A stretch of DNA of 64,000 nucleotides, taken from the NCBI RefSeq assembly GCF_022524485.1, contig NZ_JAKXMK010000001.1:124001-188000 (forward strand). The letters are read 5' to 3'. How positions within the stretch are numbered: the stretch's first letter is position 1; each line of letters starts with the position of its first letter. Under the pieces are notes generated by a model that ran no database searches, was not told where the DNA came from, and saw nothing but the letters and a program-made list of their open reading frames with translations. Origin of the DNA: Pseudonocardia alaniniphila (GTDB taxonomy: Bacteria; Actinomycetota; Actinomycetes; Mycobacteriales; Pseudonocardiaceae). Made by a program: the position numbers and the translations under genes. Shown one piece after another: positions 26,889 through 35,770 of this stretch.

Positions 26889-26905
26889 GTTCAGCATATT
26901 TGAAC
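26889..26905. promoter_or_regulatory. Inverted repeat in the XRE-SDR divergent gap
   Basis: GTTCA-GCATATT-TGAAC, perfect arms around an AT-rich centre, 24 nt upstream of the XRE regulator start. It is a plausible autoregulatory operator. Confidence 0.4.
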
Positions 26906-27033
26906 AGTGATCTGCGCGACAGTGACCTGCATGAAAAACCTCACTCGACCGCGGAATGCCGCATCTGTTCAGTAATGCTTGACGCAGTGCTGCGGGGTCC
27001 GCGAATCAACGTACTGGAAGGTGGAGACGCAAC

Positions 27034-28110
27034 GTGATGGACGACAGACGCGCGCTCGTGGTCGGAGTCACGGGGATCTCGGGTAACAACACCGCCCGGC
27101 AGTTGCTCGCCGAGGGGTGGGAGGTGCACGGGCTTTCCCGCAGCGGAACCGTGCCGGAATCGGCGATTCACCCGGTGGCCGCGGATCTGCTGGACGCCGC
27201 CGCCACGCAGCGGGCGATGGCCGAACTGCGACCTACGCACGTCTTCTACTGCACGTGGCAGCGGCGGCCGACCGAAGCGGAGAACTGCGAGGTGAACGCC
27301 GCCATGATGACCAATCTGCTCGACCCCCTCATCCCGACGGGCGATCTGGAGCACGTCGCACTTGTCACCGGCCTCAAGCACTACCTCGGCCCGTTCGAGG
27401 CGTATGCGCAGACGCCGATGGAGACCCCGTTCCGTGAGGAACTGCCGCGGCTGCCCAACCTGAACTTCTACTACGCCCAGGAGGACGTCCTGTTCGACGC
27501 CGCCGAACGCGGCGGCTTCACCTGGTCCGTGCACCGGCCCCACACCCTCATCGGCTGGGCGCTGGGCAATGCGATGAACATGGGCGTGACCCTGGCCGTC
27601 TACGGGGCCTTGAGCCGGGAGACCGGCGAGCCCTTCGTCTTCCCCGGCTCGCCGGAGCAGTTCAACGGGGTCACCGACGTGACCGACGCCCGGCTGCTGG
27701 CCAAGCAACTGGTGTGGGCCGCGAGCACACCCGAGGCCTGGAACCAGGCGTTCAACACCGTGAACGGTGACGTGTTCCGCTGGCGGCAGCTGTGGCCGGT
27801 GGTGGCCGAGGGCCTGGGCGTGCCGGCCGCGCCGTACCCGGGGCATGCCCAGCCGCTGGCCGAGCGGTTCGCCGACGCGGCCCCGGTGTGGGACCGCATC
27901 GTCGCGAAGCACGATCTGGTGCCCACCAAGCTGGAGGAGCTCGCGTCCTGGTGGCACACCGACGGCGACCTGGGCCGCCCGACCGAGACCTTCGCGGACA
28001 TGGGCAAGAGCCGGGCGTTCGGCTTCACCGCTGCCCAGGACACCCGCCGGTCCTTCCTCGACCTGTTCGAGCGGCTGCGCGCGAACCGGATCATCCCGCC
28101 GCTGGGCTGA
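27034..28110 (+). CDS. SDR-superfamily NAD(P)-dependent reductase (PRISE-like)
   Basis: 358 residues if started at the GTG of 27034; the ATG immediately after it is equally possible (GGTGGAG upstream serves either). The N-terminal nucleotide-binding motif is VGVTGISGNNTARQLL (T-G-x-S-G-N), followed by VHGLSRSG. A central YYAQEDVLFDA replaces the usual SDR YxxxK, and SVHRPHTLIGWALGNAMNMG and GDVFRWRQLWPVVAEGLG follow, as in progesterone-5-beta-reductase/iridoid-synthase-like (PRISE) enzymes that reduce activated double bonds. The substrate is unknown. It is divergent from the HTH-cupin regulator, its likely controller. Confidence 0.8.
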   Translation: MMDDRRALVVGVTGISGNNTARQLLAEGWEVHGLSRSGTVPESAIHPVAADLLDAAATQRAMAELRPTHVFYCTWQRRPTEAENCEVNAAMMTNLLDPLIPTGDLEHVALVTGLKHYLGPFEAYAQTPMETPFREELPRLPNLNFYYAQEDVLFDAAERGGFTWSVHRPHTLIGWALGNAMNMGVTLAVYGALSRETGEPFVFPGSPEQFNGVTDVTDARLLAKQLVWAASTPEAWNQAFNTVNGDVFRWRQLWPVVAEGLGVPAAPYPGHAQPLAERFADAAPVWDRIVAKHDLVPTKLEELASWWHTDGDLGRPTETFADMGKSRAFGFTAAQDTRRSFLDLFERLRANRIIPPLG

Positions 28111-28516
28111 GCCGCCTGCGGTGGTCAGAGGGGTAGGGAAGCGCCCGGCCGCAGATCATGAAGCACGTCGGCCGAACGCGCGTGCGCGAATGCTCGTAGG
28201 TGAGAACCGCCGACGTCCCGCCGCCAATGGCCGACGTCACCCGGGAGCCGGACATCGGCCGTGGAACGGGCGTCCCGGCTGCGATCCGGGCAGGTGCGCC
28301 GCCCACTGCGCGCGGTCGACGTGGGGGCGACCGCGACCGATCGGCGATGCGGGTCACACGGGTGCGGGAGGGGCCGCCGTCGTGCCAGTGAGGCCGCCAG
28401 GGTGGCGTACCGGTACGAGACCTGCCCTTGCAGCGGCACCGTGTGTCGCAGGGCCGCGCTCGACGCGGCGATCACACCCCTCGACGACGCTCCCCGGCGC
28501 CGAGTGGTGATGAGGC
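28111..28516. other. Gene-free convergent region
   Basis: About 400 nt between the SDR gene and the second LAL regulator, which converge. Short frames exist on both strands but none has a ribosome-binding site or family-like composition. No strong hairpin was identified. Confidence 0.4.
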
Positions 28517-31219
28517 TCAACGGAGGAGTTGCTTGCGGGAGGTGATCTGAAGCTTGCTGAAGATCCTTCTCAGGTGCCACTCGACGGTGCGAGGGCTGAG
28601 GAACAGCCGGGCTCCCACCTCCGAGTTCGACAATCCCTCCCGGACGAGCCGCACGATCTGCGCCTCCTGCGCGGTCATGTCGCCGCTGGTCTCGGCGGTG
28701 CGGCTGCTGAGGCGCTGACCGGTGGCCTGCAACTCGCGGGCGGCCCGCTCCGCGAACGCCTCCATACCCATCGTCGTGAACATCTCGTGCGCGGTGCGGA
28801 GCTGCTCACGTGCGTCCTGGCGGCGACGCTCGCGGCGTAACCACTCGCCGTAGAGCAGGTGGGTGCGGGCGAGCTCACCCCGAACGCGGGTGCGCCTGAG
28901 CCGGTCGATCGCCTCGGCGTAAAGACGCTCGGCCGTCTCGTCCTCGCTTACCAGCGCGCGCGAGCGGGCCTCGACCCCCAGCGCCCACTCGGTGCCGCTG
29001 GCGCGGGTCGCCTCCGAGAGCCGCGTGAGCGCCGCGGTGGCGCGCTCGCGCATCCCGCTGCGGGCAGCCGCTTCGACGAGCTCGACCAGTACCCCCGGCG
29101 GCGCCAGGTCCGTCCCCGCCGGTTGGTCGCCGGCCTGCTCGGCCGCTGTCAGCGCGTCCTGCGACCGCCCGAGGCTGTTTGCGAGCAAGGCCCTCGCCCA
29201 CCCGGTGATGCTCAGCCCGACTTCCTCGCCCCGCTGCTCCAGCTGCCTGGTGGCGGCGGCCATCACCTCCATGGCCTCGGCTTCCCGGCCCTGCCAGGCG
29301 GCGAGCAGCACGGCTCCGTAGGGCACGACGGGGTTTCCGGTCGCTTCGCTGATCACCTCCACCTCGTCGGTCAGCGATGCGGCAGCGCTCAGCTCTCCCA
29401 GGAAGGAATGCACGACGATCCGCAGGCTGAGGGCGAGGGGGAGCACGGTGAGCGCGCCGGCGTCTCGGGCCAGCCCGACGTACCGGGTGGCGAGGACCTC
29501 CCAGCTCTCGTCGTCCCACAGATCCCGGGCGGTGACGCAGGCGAGCCATCCCCAGCGCAGCCCCACCGCCCCCGAGAGGTCCGGGCTGCGGAGGGCTCGC
29601 AGCGCCTGCTTCAGCATCGGCGCGCCCGCGGCGTATCCGTCGGCGAACCGCGTCGCGGAGCCTTCCAGGAGAAGGTCCGTCGCATCCGGATGCCCAGGCG
29701 CTGGAGGAGCGGCGCGTGCTGCCTCCGCTGCTTCACCGACACACGTGCCTGAGAGCCACGCCGCGGACAAGGCGTCCAGGTGGGTCTCGCGTGCCAGCCT
29801 CGCGTCGAGTGGCTCGAGTTGCTTCGCCGCGCTCAGCAGCAGCGGGGGAGCGTCGCGGCCGCGTCGCACGGCGAACGCGATCTGGGCACGCAGCTGATCC
29901 GCCAGGGCGTGCTGAAGCTTGTCCAGCGGGCCCGCCATCGCCAGTGACAGCAGGAGCCTCGCCGCGTCGGGGGCGCCTGCCTGGTGCTTGGCCTGCGCAG
30001 CGGCCAGCGCGCGTTCGGCCCGGCGCACCGGGTCCTGCGTCAGCCCGGCTGACCGCTCCAGGAAGGCAGCCGCCGCGGCCAGCCCCCCGCGGGCGCTCGC
30101 CCGGGCCGCCGAGCGCTCGAGCTCCGTCGCGACGTCGTCGTCCGGTTCGGTCGTCGCCTGTGCGGCGTGCCAGGCGCGGCGATCGGGGTCCGCATCGGGG
30201 TCGGTGACCGCCGCCAGCACGTGGTGCGCATTCCGGCGCTCCTCCGGCGAGGCGGCCCGGTAGACCGCGGAGCGGACCAGTGGATGCCGGAACCGCACTT
30301 GTGCACCGATCTGCAGCAGTCCAGCCGCTGTAGCAGGCGTCATCGCCTCGACCCCGATCCCGAGCCGCTCGGCCGCCCTCCAGACCAGCATCGGCTCTCC
30401 CAGGGGCTCCGCCGCCGCGACCAGCAACAGCCTTCGTGTCTCGGTCGGGAGCGTCGACAGCCGCTGCCGGTAGCTCTCCTCGATCCGCCTCGTCAGGCCC
30501 TGCCCGTCCGGCAATCCGAACCCACCAGCCAGTTCCGCTGCCGTCAAACCCCGGGGCAGCTCCAACAGCGCCAGTGGGTTGCCCCGGGTCTCTGCGACGA
30601 TCCGATCGAGGACCTCCTCGTCCACCCGCCCGGGCAGCGCCGCGCCCAGTAATGTTCGCGCTTCGTCATGGGGCAGACCCGAGACCGCCAGCTCCGGCAG
30701 ACCCGTCAGCTCGGGTGTCTCGTCGGGCTCGCGGACGCCGAAGACGATCGCCACCGACTCCGAACCCAGCCGGCGCGCGGCGAAACCCAGTGCCTGCGCC
30801 GACGCGCGATCGAGCCACTGCGCGTCGTCCACCACGCAGATCAGCGGCCGCTCTCGCGCGGCGTCGGCGAACAGGCCCAGAGTCGCGAGTCCGACGAGAA
30901 ATCGATCCGGCGCTTCTCCACCACTCAGCCCGAGCGCCGTGCGAAGCGCATCGCGCTGGTGATCGGGCAACCGGCCGACCGACTCCAGAATCGGTGCGCA
31001 CAATTGGTGCAGACCGGCGAACGCCAGCTCCATCTCCGACTGAACTCCGGCTGCGCGCAGCATCCGCATCCCCGGTGCCCGCCCGACCATGTGGTCCAGC
31101 AACGCCGTCTTGCCCACGCCCGGCTCACCGCGCACCACCAGCGCGCTGCTGCCGCCCCGCCGGACGGCGTCGAGCAGCCGATCGAGCACCGCACTCTCGC
31201 TGCAGCGGTCGCGTAACAC
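28517..31219 (-). CDS. Large ATP-binding LuxR-family regulator (LAL type), second copy
   Basis: 900 residues from the GTG at 31219, which is directly followed by the conserved start of the ATPase domain (LRDRCSESAVLDRLLDAV). Walker A is GEPGVGKTALL and Walker B LICVVDDAQWLD. The middle is helical and Ala/Leu-rich with TPR-like character, and the C-terminal LuxR domain runs from MTAQEAQIVRLVREGLSN to VEWHLRRIFSKLQI. Shared blocks such as QSEMELAFAGLHQLC and QRDALRTA-x-GLS show it is a close paralogue of the 914-residue regulator at 4462-7206. Its target and ligand are unknown. An alpha/beta hydrolase gene lies upstream on the same strand. Confidence 0.9.
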   Translation of the reverse strand: MLRDRCSESAVLDRLLDAVRRGGSSALVVRGEPGVGKTALLDHMVGRAPGMRMLRAAGVQSEMELAFAGLHQLCAPILESVGRLPDHQRDALRTALGLSGGEAPDRFLVGLATLGLFADAARERPLICVVDDAQWLDRASAQALGFAARRLGSESVAIVFGVREPDETPELTGLPELAVSGLPHDEARTLLGAALPGRVDEEVLDRIVAETRGNPLALLELPRGLTAAELAGGFGLPDGQGLTRRIEESYRQRLSTLPTETRRLLLVAAAEPLGEPMLVWRAAERLGIGVEAMTPATAAGLLQIGAQVRFRHPLVRSAVYRAASPEERRNAHHVLAAVTDPDADPDRRAWHAAQATTEPDDDVATELERSAARASARGGLAAAAAFLERSAGLTQDPVRRAERALAAAQAKHQAGAPDAARLLLSLAMAGPLDKLQHALADQLRAQIAFAVRRGRDAPPLLLSAAKQLEPLDARLARETHLDALSAAWLSGTCVGEAAEAARAAPPAPGHPDATDLLLEGSATRFADGYAAGAPMLKQALRALRSPDLSGAVGLRWGWLACVTARDLWDDESWEVLATRYVGLARDAGALTVLPLALSLRIVVHSFLGELSAAASLTDEVEVISEATGNPVVPYGAVLLAAWQGREAEAMEVMAAATRQLEQRGEEVGLSITGWARALLANSLGRSQDALTAAEQAGDQPAGTDLAPPGVLVELVEAAARSGMRERATAALTRLSEATRASGTEWALGVEARSRALVSEDETAERLYAEAIDRLRRTRVRGELARTHLLYGEWLRRERRRQDAREQLRTAHEMFTTMGMEAFAERAARELQATGQRLSSRTAETSGDMTAQEAQIVRLVREGLSNSEVGARLFLSPRTVEWHLRRIFSKLQITSRKQLLR

Positions 31220-31359
31220 CAGGCCACATCACCACCGGCGTCCGGCCACCGTCGAGCCCTGCGAGGGAAAAGTGGGGCTTGTCTACCTTGGGTGCCCGCC
31301 TCGGTCGCTGCCCGTAGTCTCTCCGGTTCTCCCCGGTGACCAGAACCTCCGGCCTGCAC

Positions 31360-31376
31360 ACCGCCTTTCTGGCGGT
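31360..31376 (-). terminator. Hairpin after the alpha/beta hydrolase gene
   Basis: ACCGCC-TTTCT-GGCGGT perfect stem-loop immediately after the hydrolase stop on the minus strand, with no U-tract. It separates it from the LAL regulator downstream. Confidence 0.55.
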
Positions 31377-31377
31377 A

Positions 31378-32250
31378 TTACACGACGCGGCGCAGGAACG
31401 AGCGGATCAGCTCGCCGATCTCGTCGCCGTGGGTCTCCAAAGCGAAGTGGCCGGCATCCAGTAGGTGGATCTCGGCAGCGGGGAGATCGCGCAGATAGGC
31501 CTCCGCGCCGGCGGCGCCGAGGATCTCGTCGTTCTTGCCCCACACGATGAGCGTCGGCGGTCGGTGGGTGCGGAAGTACTCCTGGACGCTGGGGTAGATG
31601 TCGAGGTTGAACTGGTGGTCCCAGAACAGTTCGAGCTGAATCTCCTTGTTTCCCGGCCGGTCCATGCCTGCCTGGTCCAGCAACCAGGTCTCGGGAGCGA
31701 TCCGGTCCAGCCGGTCCGTGGGAACTCCGTGCGTGTACTGCCAGCGGGTGAGGTCGAGCGTCAGCAGCTCCCGCACGAGCGGCTCACTCGCGGCCTGGTC
31801 GGTGGCGTAGGCGAACAGGACGTCCCAGAACGGGGTGAAGCCGTCGACGTAGGCGTTGCCGCTCTGCGTGATCAGCGCGGTGACCCTGTCGGGCCGGCGG
31901 CCGGCGATCCGCAGGCCGATTGCGGCGCCGTAGTCGTGGATGTACAGGCAGAACCGGTCTATCCCCAACTGGTCCAGCAGGTGTTCCGTGATCTCGGTGA
32001 GCCTGTCGAAGCTGTACTCGAAGTCGGTGACAGCCGCCGGCCTGGCCGAGCGGCCGAATCCGACGTGGTCCGGTGCGATCAGGTGGTACTCATCGGCCAG
32101 CGCTTCGATGAGATTGCGGAACATGTGCGAGCTGCTCGGGAAGCCGTGCAGCAGCACGAGCGTGGGCTGGTCGGGATCGCCCGCCTCGCGGTAGAAGACC
32201 TCCAGTCCGTCCACCGTGGCGGTCCTGTAGCGGGTGCGGAACGTCGACAT
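31378..32250 (-). CDS. Alpha/beta hydrolase with Asp nucleophile (epoxide hydrolase/dehalogenase-like)
   Basis: 290 residues. The oxyanion motif LLHGFPSSSHMFRNL and PDHVGFGRSARP are followed by the nucleophile elbow HDYGAAIG, where Asp106 replaces the Ser of esterases. The late acid lies near GKNDEILG, and catalytic His is in LLDAGHFALETHGDEI. An Asp nucleophile places it with epoxide hydrolases, haloalkane dehalogenases and fluoroacetate dehalogenase rather than esterases. A GGAGAACAC ribosome-binding site precedes the ATG at 32250. It is divergent from the GNAT gene. The natural substrate cannot be told from sequence. Confidence 0.85.
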   Translation of the reverse strand: MSTFRTRYRTATVDGLEVFYREAGDPDQPTLVLLHGFPSSSHMFRNLIEALADEYHLIAPDHVGFGRSARPAAVTDFEYSFDRLTEITEHLLDQLGIDRFCLYIHDYGAAIGLRIAGRRPDRVTALITQSGNAYVDGFTPFWDVLFAYATDQAASEPLVRELLTLDLTRWQYTHGVPTDRLDRIAPETWLLDQAGMDRPGNKEIQLELFWDHQFNLDIYPSVQEYFRTHRPPTLIVWGKNDEILGAAGAEAYLRDLPAAEIHLLDAGHFALETHGDEIGELIRSFLRRVV

Positions 32251-32429
32251 GTGTTCTCCGATTCGAGGTAACGGCGGCGGATCCGGAGCCGGACGGCCGC
32301 AACACCGTCTCGTCGTGAGATCGCCCCCGAACCGGTGGCGGACACTGGCAACACCACGTGCTCAGCTCGCGACGTGAGACCGTGTCGTGGAGCGCGGGGT
32401 TTCCGCCGCCGGACACGGGAGGTCGCGGC

Positions 32430-32903
32430 ATGACGTCTTCAGGCGTGCACTTTCGGGAGATCACCGACGACAACCGCGACGCCGTCTGCGCGCTGCGGGT
32501 CCGACGCGACCAGGAGAAGTTCGTCGCCTCGGTGGCCACCTCGCTCGACGACGCCGCCGACGAGCCCGAGGAGAATCCCTGGTACCGGGCTGTGTACAGC
32601 GGCGACGAGCCGGTCGGCTTCGTGATGCTCTCGTGGAACGTTCCCGACGATCGTTCCGGCGTCGGGAAGTACTACCTGTGGCGGCTGCTCGTCGACGAGC
32701 GCCACCAGGGGCGCGGGATCGGCTGGGAGGTGCTGACGCAGATCGTCGACCTGGTTCGAGCCGACGGCGCCACGGAGCTGTACACCAGCTACGAGCCGGG
32801 CGAGGGCGAACCGTGGCCCTTCTACCAGCGGTTCGGTTTCGTGCCCACGGGCGAGGTCGACGACGACGAGATCGTCCTGCGTCTCACGCTGTCCGCTCGG
32901 TGA
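32430..32903 (+). CDS. GNAT acetyltransferase, polyamine-acetyltransferase-like
   Basis: 157 residues from the ATG at 32430. The acetyl-CoA loop is RLLVDERHQGRGIGWEVL (Q-G-x-G-I/W), with strand 4 YYLWRLLVD before it and FYQRFGF near the C-terminus. The N-terminal region LRVRRDQEKFVASVATSLDDA resembles diamine/spermine acetyltransferases of the BltD/PaiA group, which open with a similar Q-x-x-FVA segment. It would transfer acetyl from CoA to an amine. It is just upstream of phnF, and PhnO is also a GNAT, so aminoalkylphosphonate acetylation is an alternative, but the sequence looks more polyamine-like. Confidence 0.8.
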   Translation: MTSSGVHFREITDDNRDAVCALRVRRDQEKFVASVATSLDDAADEPEENPWYRAVYSGDEPVGFVMLSWNVPDDRSGVGKYYLWRLLVDERHQGRGIGWEVLTQIVDLVRADGATELYTSYEPGEGEPWPFYQRFGFVPTGEVDDDEIVLRLTLSAR

Positions 32904-32943
32904 GTTCGCCGGACGGTGGATCCGGCGTCCCAGAAATGTGGCA

Positions 32944-32958
32944 GAGGTCGTTGACCTC
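32944..32958. promoter_or_regulatory. Perfect palindrome upstream of phnF
   Basis: GAGGTC-GTT-GACCTC, 21 nt before the GTG at 32980. If phnF starts at 32938 instead, the palindrome would lie inside the gene. Its position suits an autoregulatory operator and favours the later start. Confidence 0.45.
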
Positions 32959-32979
32959 AGTCATCTAGAGTTCCGCCGC

Positions 32980-33729
32980 GTGAGCGAGGACAGTTCCAGC
33001 GTAGAGGTCGGCCAGCCGCGATGGCACCAGGTGATGACGGAGCTCAGTTCGGCGATCGCCGCGGGCTCCTTCGCCCCGGGTGAACGGCTGCCGACGGAAG
33101 CCGATCTCGCGGAGCGGTTCAAGGTGAACCGGCTGACGGTCCGCCAGGCGCTGGCCGAGCTGGCGCGGGCGGGCACGATCAAGACGGTCCACGGTCGCGG
33201 CTCCTTCGTCGCCGAGCTGCCGTACCGCTTCCGGCTGCGCGCCACGACGCCGAGCATCGTCGCGCAGATGCGGGGCACGTCCACGGTGATCACGCAGGAC
33301 CTGCTGCGGCACGCGGTGGTGCCGCGCTCTGACCTGCCCGATCCTCCCGCGCTGCCCGATGACGAGCTGTTGCGGCTGGACACGCTCATGTCGGTGGACG
33401 GCGAGGCGTGGTCGCGCGACACGACGTGGCTCTCGGCGAAGCGGTTCGGGGGCGTGCCCGCCGTCTGGACGCCCCAGACCTCGCTCACCGGCCTCCTGTT
33501 GGGCGCCTACGGAATCGTTCTGCGCCGATCGTGGCGTCGCCACTCGGCCGAGCCGGCGAGCCCGCAGGACGCCGCTGCCCTCGGCGTGCCGCTCGGCGCG
33601 CCGCTCTTGGTGCTGGTCGGTGCGAACACCGACCCCACGGGCGTCCCGCTGAGCCAGGTGCACCGCCGTTCGAGGGGGGACCGCATCGAATACGTGGTCG
33701 ACTTCGACGCGGAGGATGAAGACGTATAG
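32980..33729 (+). CDS. phnF: GntR/HutC-type regulator of phosphonate uptake, PhnF
   Basis: 249 residues from the GTG at 32980; a GTG at 32938 would add 14 residues. The N-terminal winged helix (about 10-75) includes SFAPGERLPTEADLAERF and recognition helix LTVRQALAELARAGTI, with the wing VHGRGSFVAE. The rest is a UTRA ligand domain, less typical in the middle but ending LSQVHRRSRGDRIEYVVDFDA. The position directly upstream of phnDCEGHIJKLM on the same strand identifies it as PhnF, which in mycobacteria represses phnDCE. The 128 nt to phnD contain an AT-rich GTATAGATATC stretch, similar to the TATAGA core of the mycobacterial PhnF site. Confidence 0.85.
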   Translation: MSEDSSSVEVGQPRWHQVMTELSSAIAAGSFAPGERLPTEADLAERFKVNRLTVRQALAELARAGTIKTVHGRGSFVAELPYRFRLRATTPSIVAQMRGTSTVITQDLLRHAVVPRSDLPDPPALPDDELLRLDTLMSVDGEAWSRDTTWLSAKRFGGVPAVWTPQTSLTGLLLGAYGIVLRRSWRRHSAEPASPQDAAALGVPLGAPLLVLVGANTDPTGVPLSQVHRRSRGDRIEYVVDFDAEDEDV

Positions 33730-33857
33730 ATATCAATTGGTCGGTTGGCGTCGTTCATGAAGGAGTGAGCTAGCAGTCATGGTGTCGACCTACCGTCCGG
33801 GAGCGATCGTCCGCCTCGGCGCGCACCCGCGTGCCCGGCGATCGCCCGGAGGACACC

Positions 33858-34847
33858 ATGCGCCCACGATCGCGCAACCGCTCCCGACTCCTACTCTCTG
33901 TGGCCGCAGCCGCCGTGGTCACGGTGCTCGCCGCATGCGGCGGTACGGGTAGCTCTCCAGCTGCCCCCGGCGCCCTGCCCGATCGCGCTCCGAACGCGAA
34001 GGACGTGGTCCAGGGCCAGTTCTACCGCCCGACCACCCTGCACATCGCCACCATCTCGGGTGCCGACGAGGAAGCAACCACGGCCCGCTACACGGCGCTC
34101 GTCGACTACCTCGGCAAGAAGCTCGGGATGAAGACCGAGTTCGTCCAGACCACCGACTACAGCTCGGTGATCGAGGCGATGCGCGCAGGCCGCGTCGACA
34201 TCGCCCTCTACGGCCCCTTCTCCTACGTCATCGCCGCGAGCGAGGCCAACGCCGTGCCGCTGGTGGCCGTGCCGAACCAGGACACGGGCGAGCTCGGCTA
34301 CCACAGCCTGATCATCACGAACGTCAAGTCCGGGCTGAACACGCTGCAGGACCTCAAGGGCCACTCGATGGCGTTCGCCGACCCGGCCTCGACCTCGGGC
34401 TTCCTGTTCCCGAAGCTGATCCTCGCCAACGCGGGCATCACGGACCCCGACCACTACTTCTCGACGACGAGCTTCTCCGGTGGCCATGACGCCTCGCTGG
34501 TGGCCGTTGCGCACAACCAGGTCGACGCCGCGGGCGTGTGCGACAGCTGCATCGCGCGCTACTACCAGCAGGGCCTCGCCGACCCGTCGCAGATCAAGGT
34601 GATCGCCCAGTCGGACGAGATCCCTCCGAGCCCGGTGGCGGCGCGCGGCGACCTCGACCCCGCCCTGCGGCAGCAGATCATCGATCTCTACGTCGGCCTG
34701 CAGAAGGACGCCCCCGAGGTGATGATGCAGACCGAGGGTGAGAAGACGCCGCCCAAGTACCCCTACGCGCCGATCACGGACGACAAGTACCAGGTGATCC
34801 GTGACCTCGCGGACAAGCTGCACGTCGACCTCAAAGAACTGGGATGA
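33858..34847 (+). CDS. phnD: Phosphonate ABC transporter substrate-binding lipoprotein
   Basis: 329 residues from the ATG at 33858 with CGGAGGACACC upstream. The signal peptide ends in the lipobox LAACGG, so it is anchored outside the membrane. The mature part is a type-II periplasmic-binding fold: ADEEATTARYTALVDYLGKKLG near the start and ALYGPFSYVIA, DPASTSGFLFPKLIL, GHDASLVAVAHNQVDAAGVCDS as in PhnD/PtxB. It captures phosphonates (possibly phosphite) for PhnC-PhnE. It is first in the long phn operon. The phn promoter should lie in the preceding 128 nt. Confidence 0.93.
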   Translation: MRPRSRNRSRLLLSVAAAAVVTVLAACGGTGSSPAAPGALPDRAPNAKDVVQGQFYRPTTLHIATISGADEEATTARYTALVDYLGKKLGMKTEFVQTTDYSSVIEAMRAGRVDIALYGPFSYVIAASEANAVPLVAVPNQDTGELGYHSLIITNVKSGLNTLQDLKGHSMAFADPASTSGFLFPKLILANAGITDPDHYFSTTSFSGGHDASLVAVAHNQVDAAGVCDSCIARYYQQGLADPSQIKVIAQSDEIPPSPVAARGDLDPALRQQIIDLYVGLQKDAPEVMMQTEGEKTPPKYPYAPITDDKYQVIRDLADKLHVDLKELG

Positions 34848-34858
34848 GAGATATATAG

Positions 34859-35770
34859 ATGTCTCGCACCCCGTCGTCTCGCGTTTCCCTGAACGATCCC
34901 GCCACGACGTCTCCCGTACCTAGCGTCGTCGCCATGAGCCAGGGAGGAACGCCCGTCAGTGTGCGGGCCCTCCGCAAGACCTACGGCACTACCAAGGCCC
35001 TCGACGATGTCGGCTTCGAGCTGCGCGGGGGTGAGTTCGTCGCGGTTCTCGGCCCGTCCGGTGCCGGCAAGACGACCCTCCTGCGCTCGCTGACCGGGAT
35101 GGTGCGTCCCGAATCCGGCAGCATCGTCATCGGCGACCACGAACTGACCGCGCTGCGCGGCTCCGCCCGCCGTGCCGCGCAGAACGAGATCGGAATGGTC
35201 TACCAGCAGTTCAACCTGGTCGGGCGGCTGCGGGTGATCACCAACGTCCTGCTGGGCAGGCTCCCGCAGCTGTCCACGTCGGCCTGGCTGACCGGACGGT
35301 TCCCCGCCGACGCCGTCGAAGCCGCCTACCACTGCCTCGAGCGGGTGGACCTGCTCGACCGCGCCCACCAGCGCGCCGACACCCTCTCCGGGGGCCAGCA
35401 GCAGCGGGTCGCGCTCGCCAGGGCGATGTGCCAGGAGCCGCGCCTGCTGCTCGCCGACGAGCCCGTGGCCAGCGTCGACCCCAAGCTGGCCGAGCGGATC
35501 CTGAGCTACCTGCGCGAGGTCAACAAGGAACAGGGCATCACGACGCTCGTGAACCTGCACACCGTGGCCATGGCCTCGCGGTTCGCCGACCGCGTCATCG
35601 GGATCAACGCCGGACGTGTCGTCGTCGACGGCCCGGCGTCGCTCCTCGACGATCCCGCGACCCTGCAGCGGATCTATGCGGGCACGACCGACGAGGAGGA
35701 ACTCGTCGTCGCCCTTCCGGACTGGATGGACGCCAAGAGGGCCAGGCCCGCCTTCGGGGGCGCGGTATGA
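34859..35770 (+). CDS. phnC: Phosphonate ABC transporter ATPase
   Basis: 303 residues from the ATG at 34859, or 278 from the ATG at 34934 (MSQGGTPVSVRAL), where family homology begins; neither start has a good ribosome-binding site. Walker A is GPSGAGKTT, the signature LSGGQQQR, Walker B RLLLADEPVAS and the switch His in NLHTVAMA. It powers phosphonate import with PhnD and PhnE. It follows phnD by 11 nt and overlaps phnE by 4 nt (ATGA). Confidence 0.93.
   Translation: MSRTPSSRVSLNDPATTSPVPSVVAMSQGGTPVSVRALRKTYGTTKALDDVGFELRGGEFVAVLGPSGAGKTTLLRSLTGMVRPESGSIVIGDHELTALRGSARRAAQNEIGMVYQQFNLVGRLRVITNVLLGRLPQLSTSAWLTGRFPADAVEAAYHCLERVDLLDRAHQRADTLSGGQQQRVALARAMCQEPRLLLADEPVASVDPKLAERILSYLREVNKEQGITTLVNLHTVAMASRFADRVIGINAGRVVVDGPASLLDDPATLQRIYAGTTDEEELVVALPDWMDAKRARPAFGGAV

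Noticed and set aside
32430..32903. GNAT gene as phnO
   Set aside because: The N-terminal motif is closer to polyamine acetyltransferases, and it lies upstream of phnF rather than in the phn operon; left as an alternative only.
33779..33950. Short frame starting ATG between phnF and phnD
   Set aside because: It runs into phnD in another frame with Arg/Pro-rich sequence; the phnD ribosome-binding site is better explained as leader DNA.
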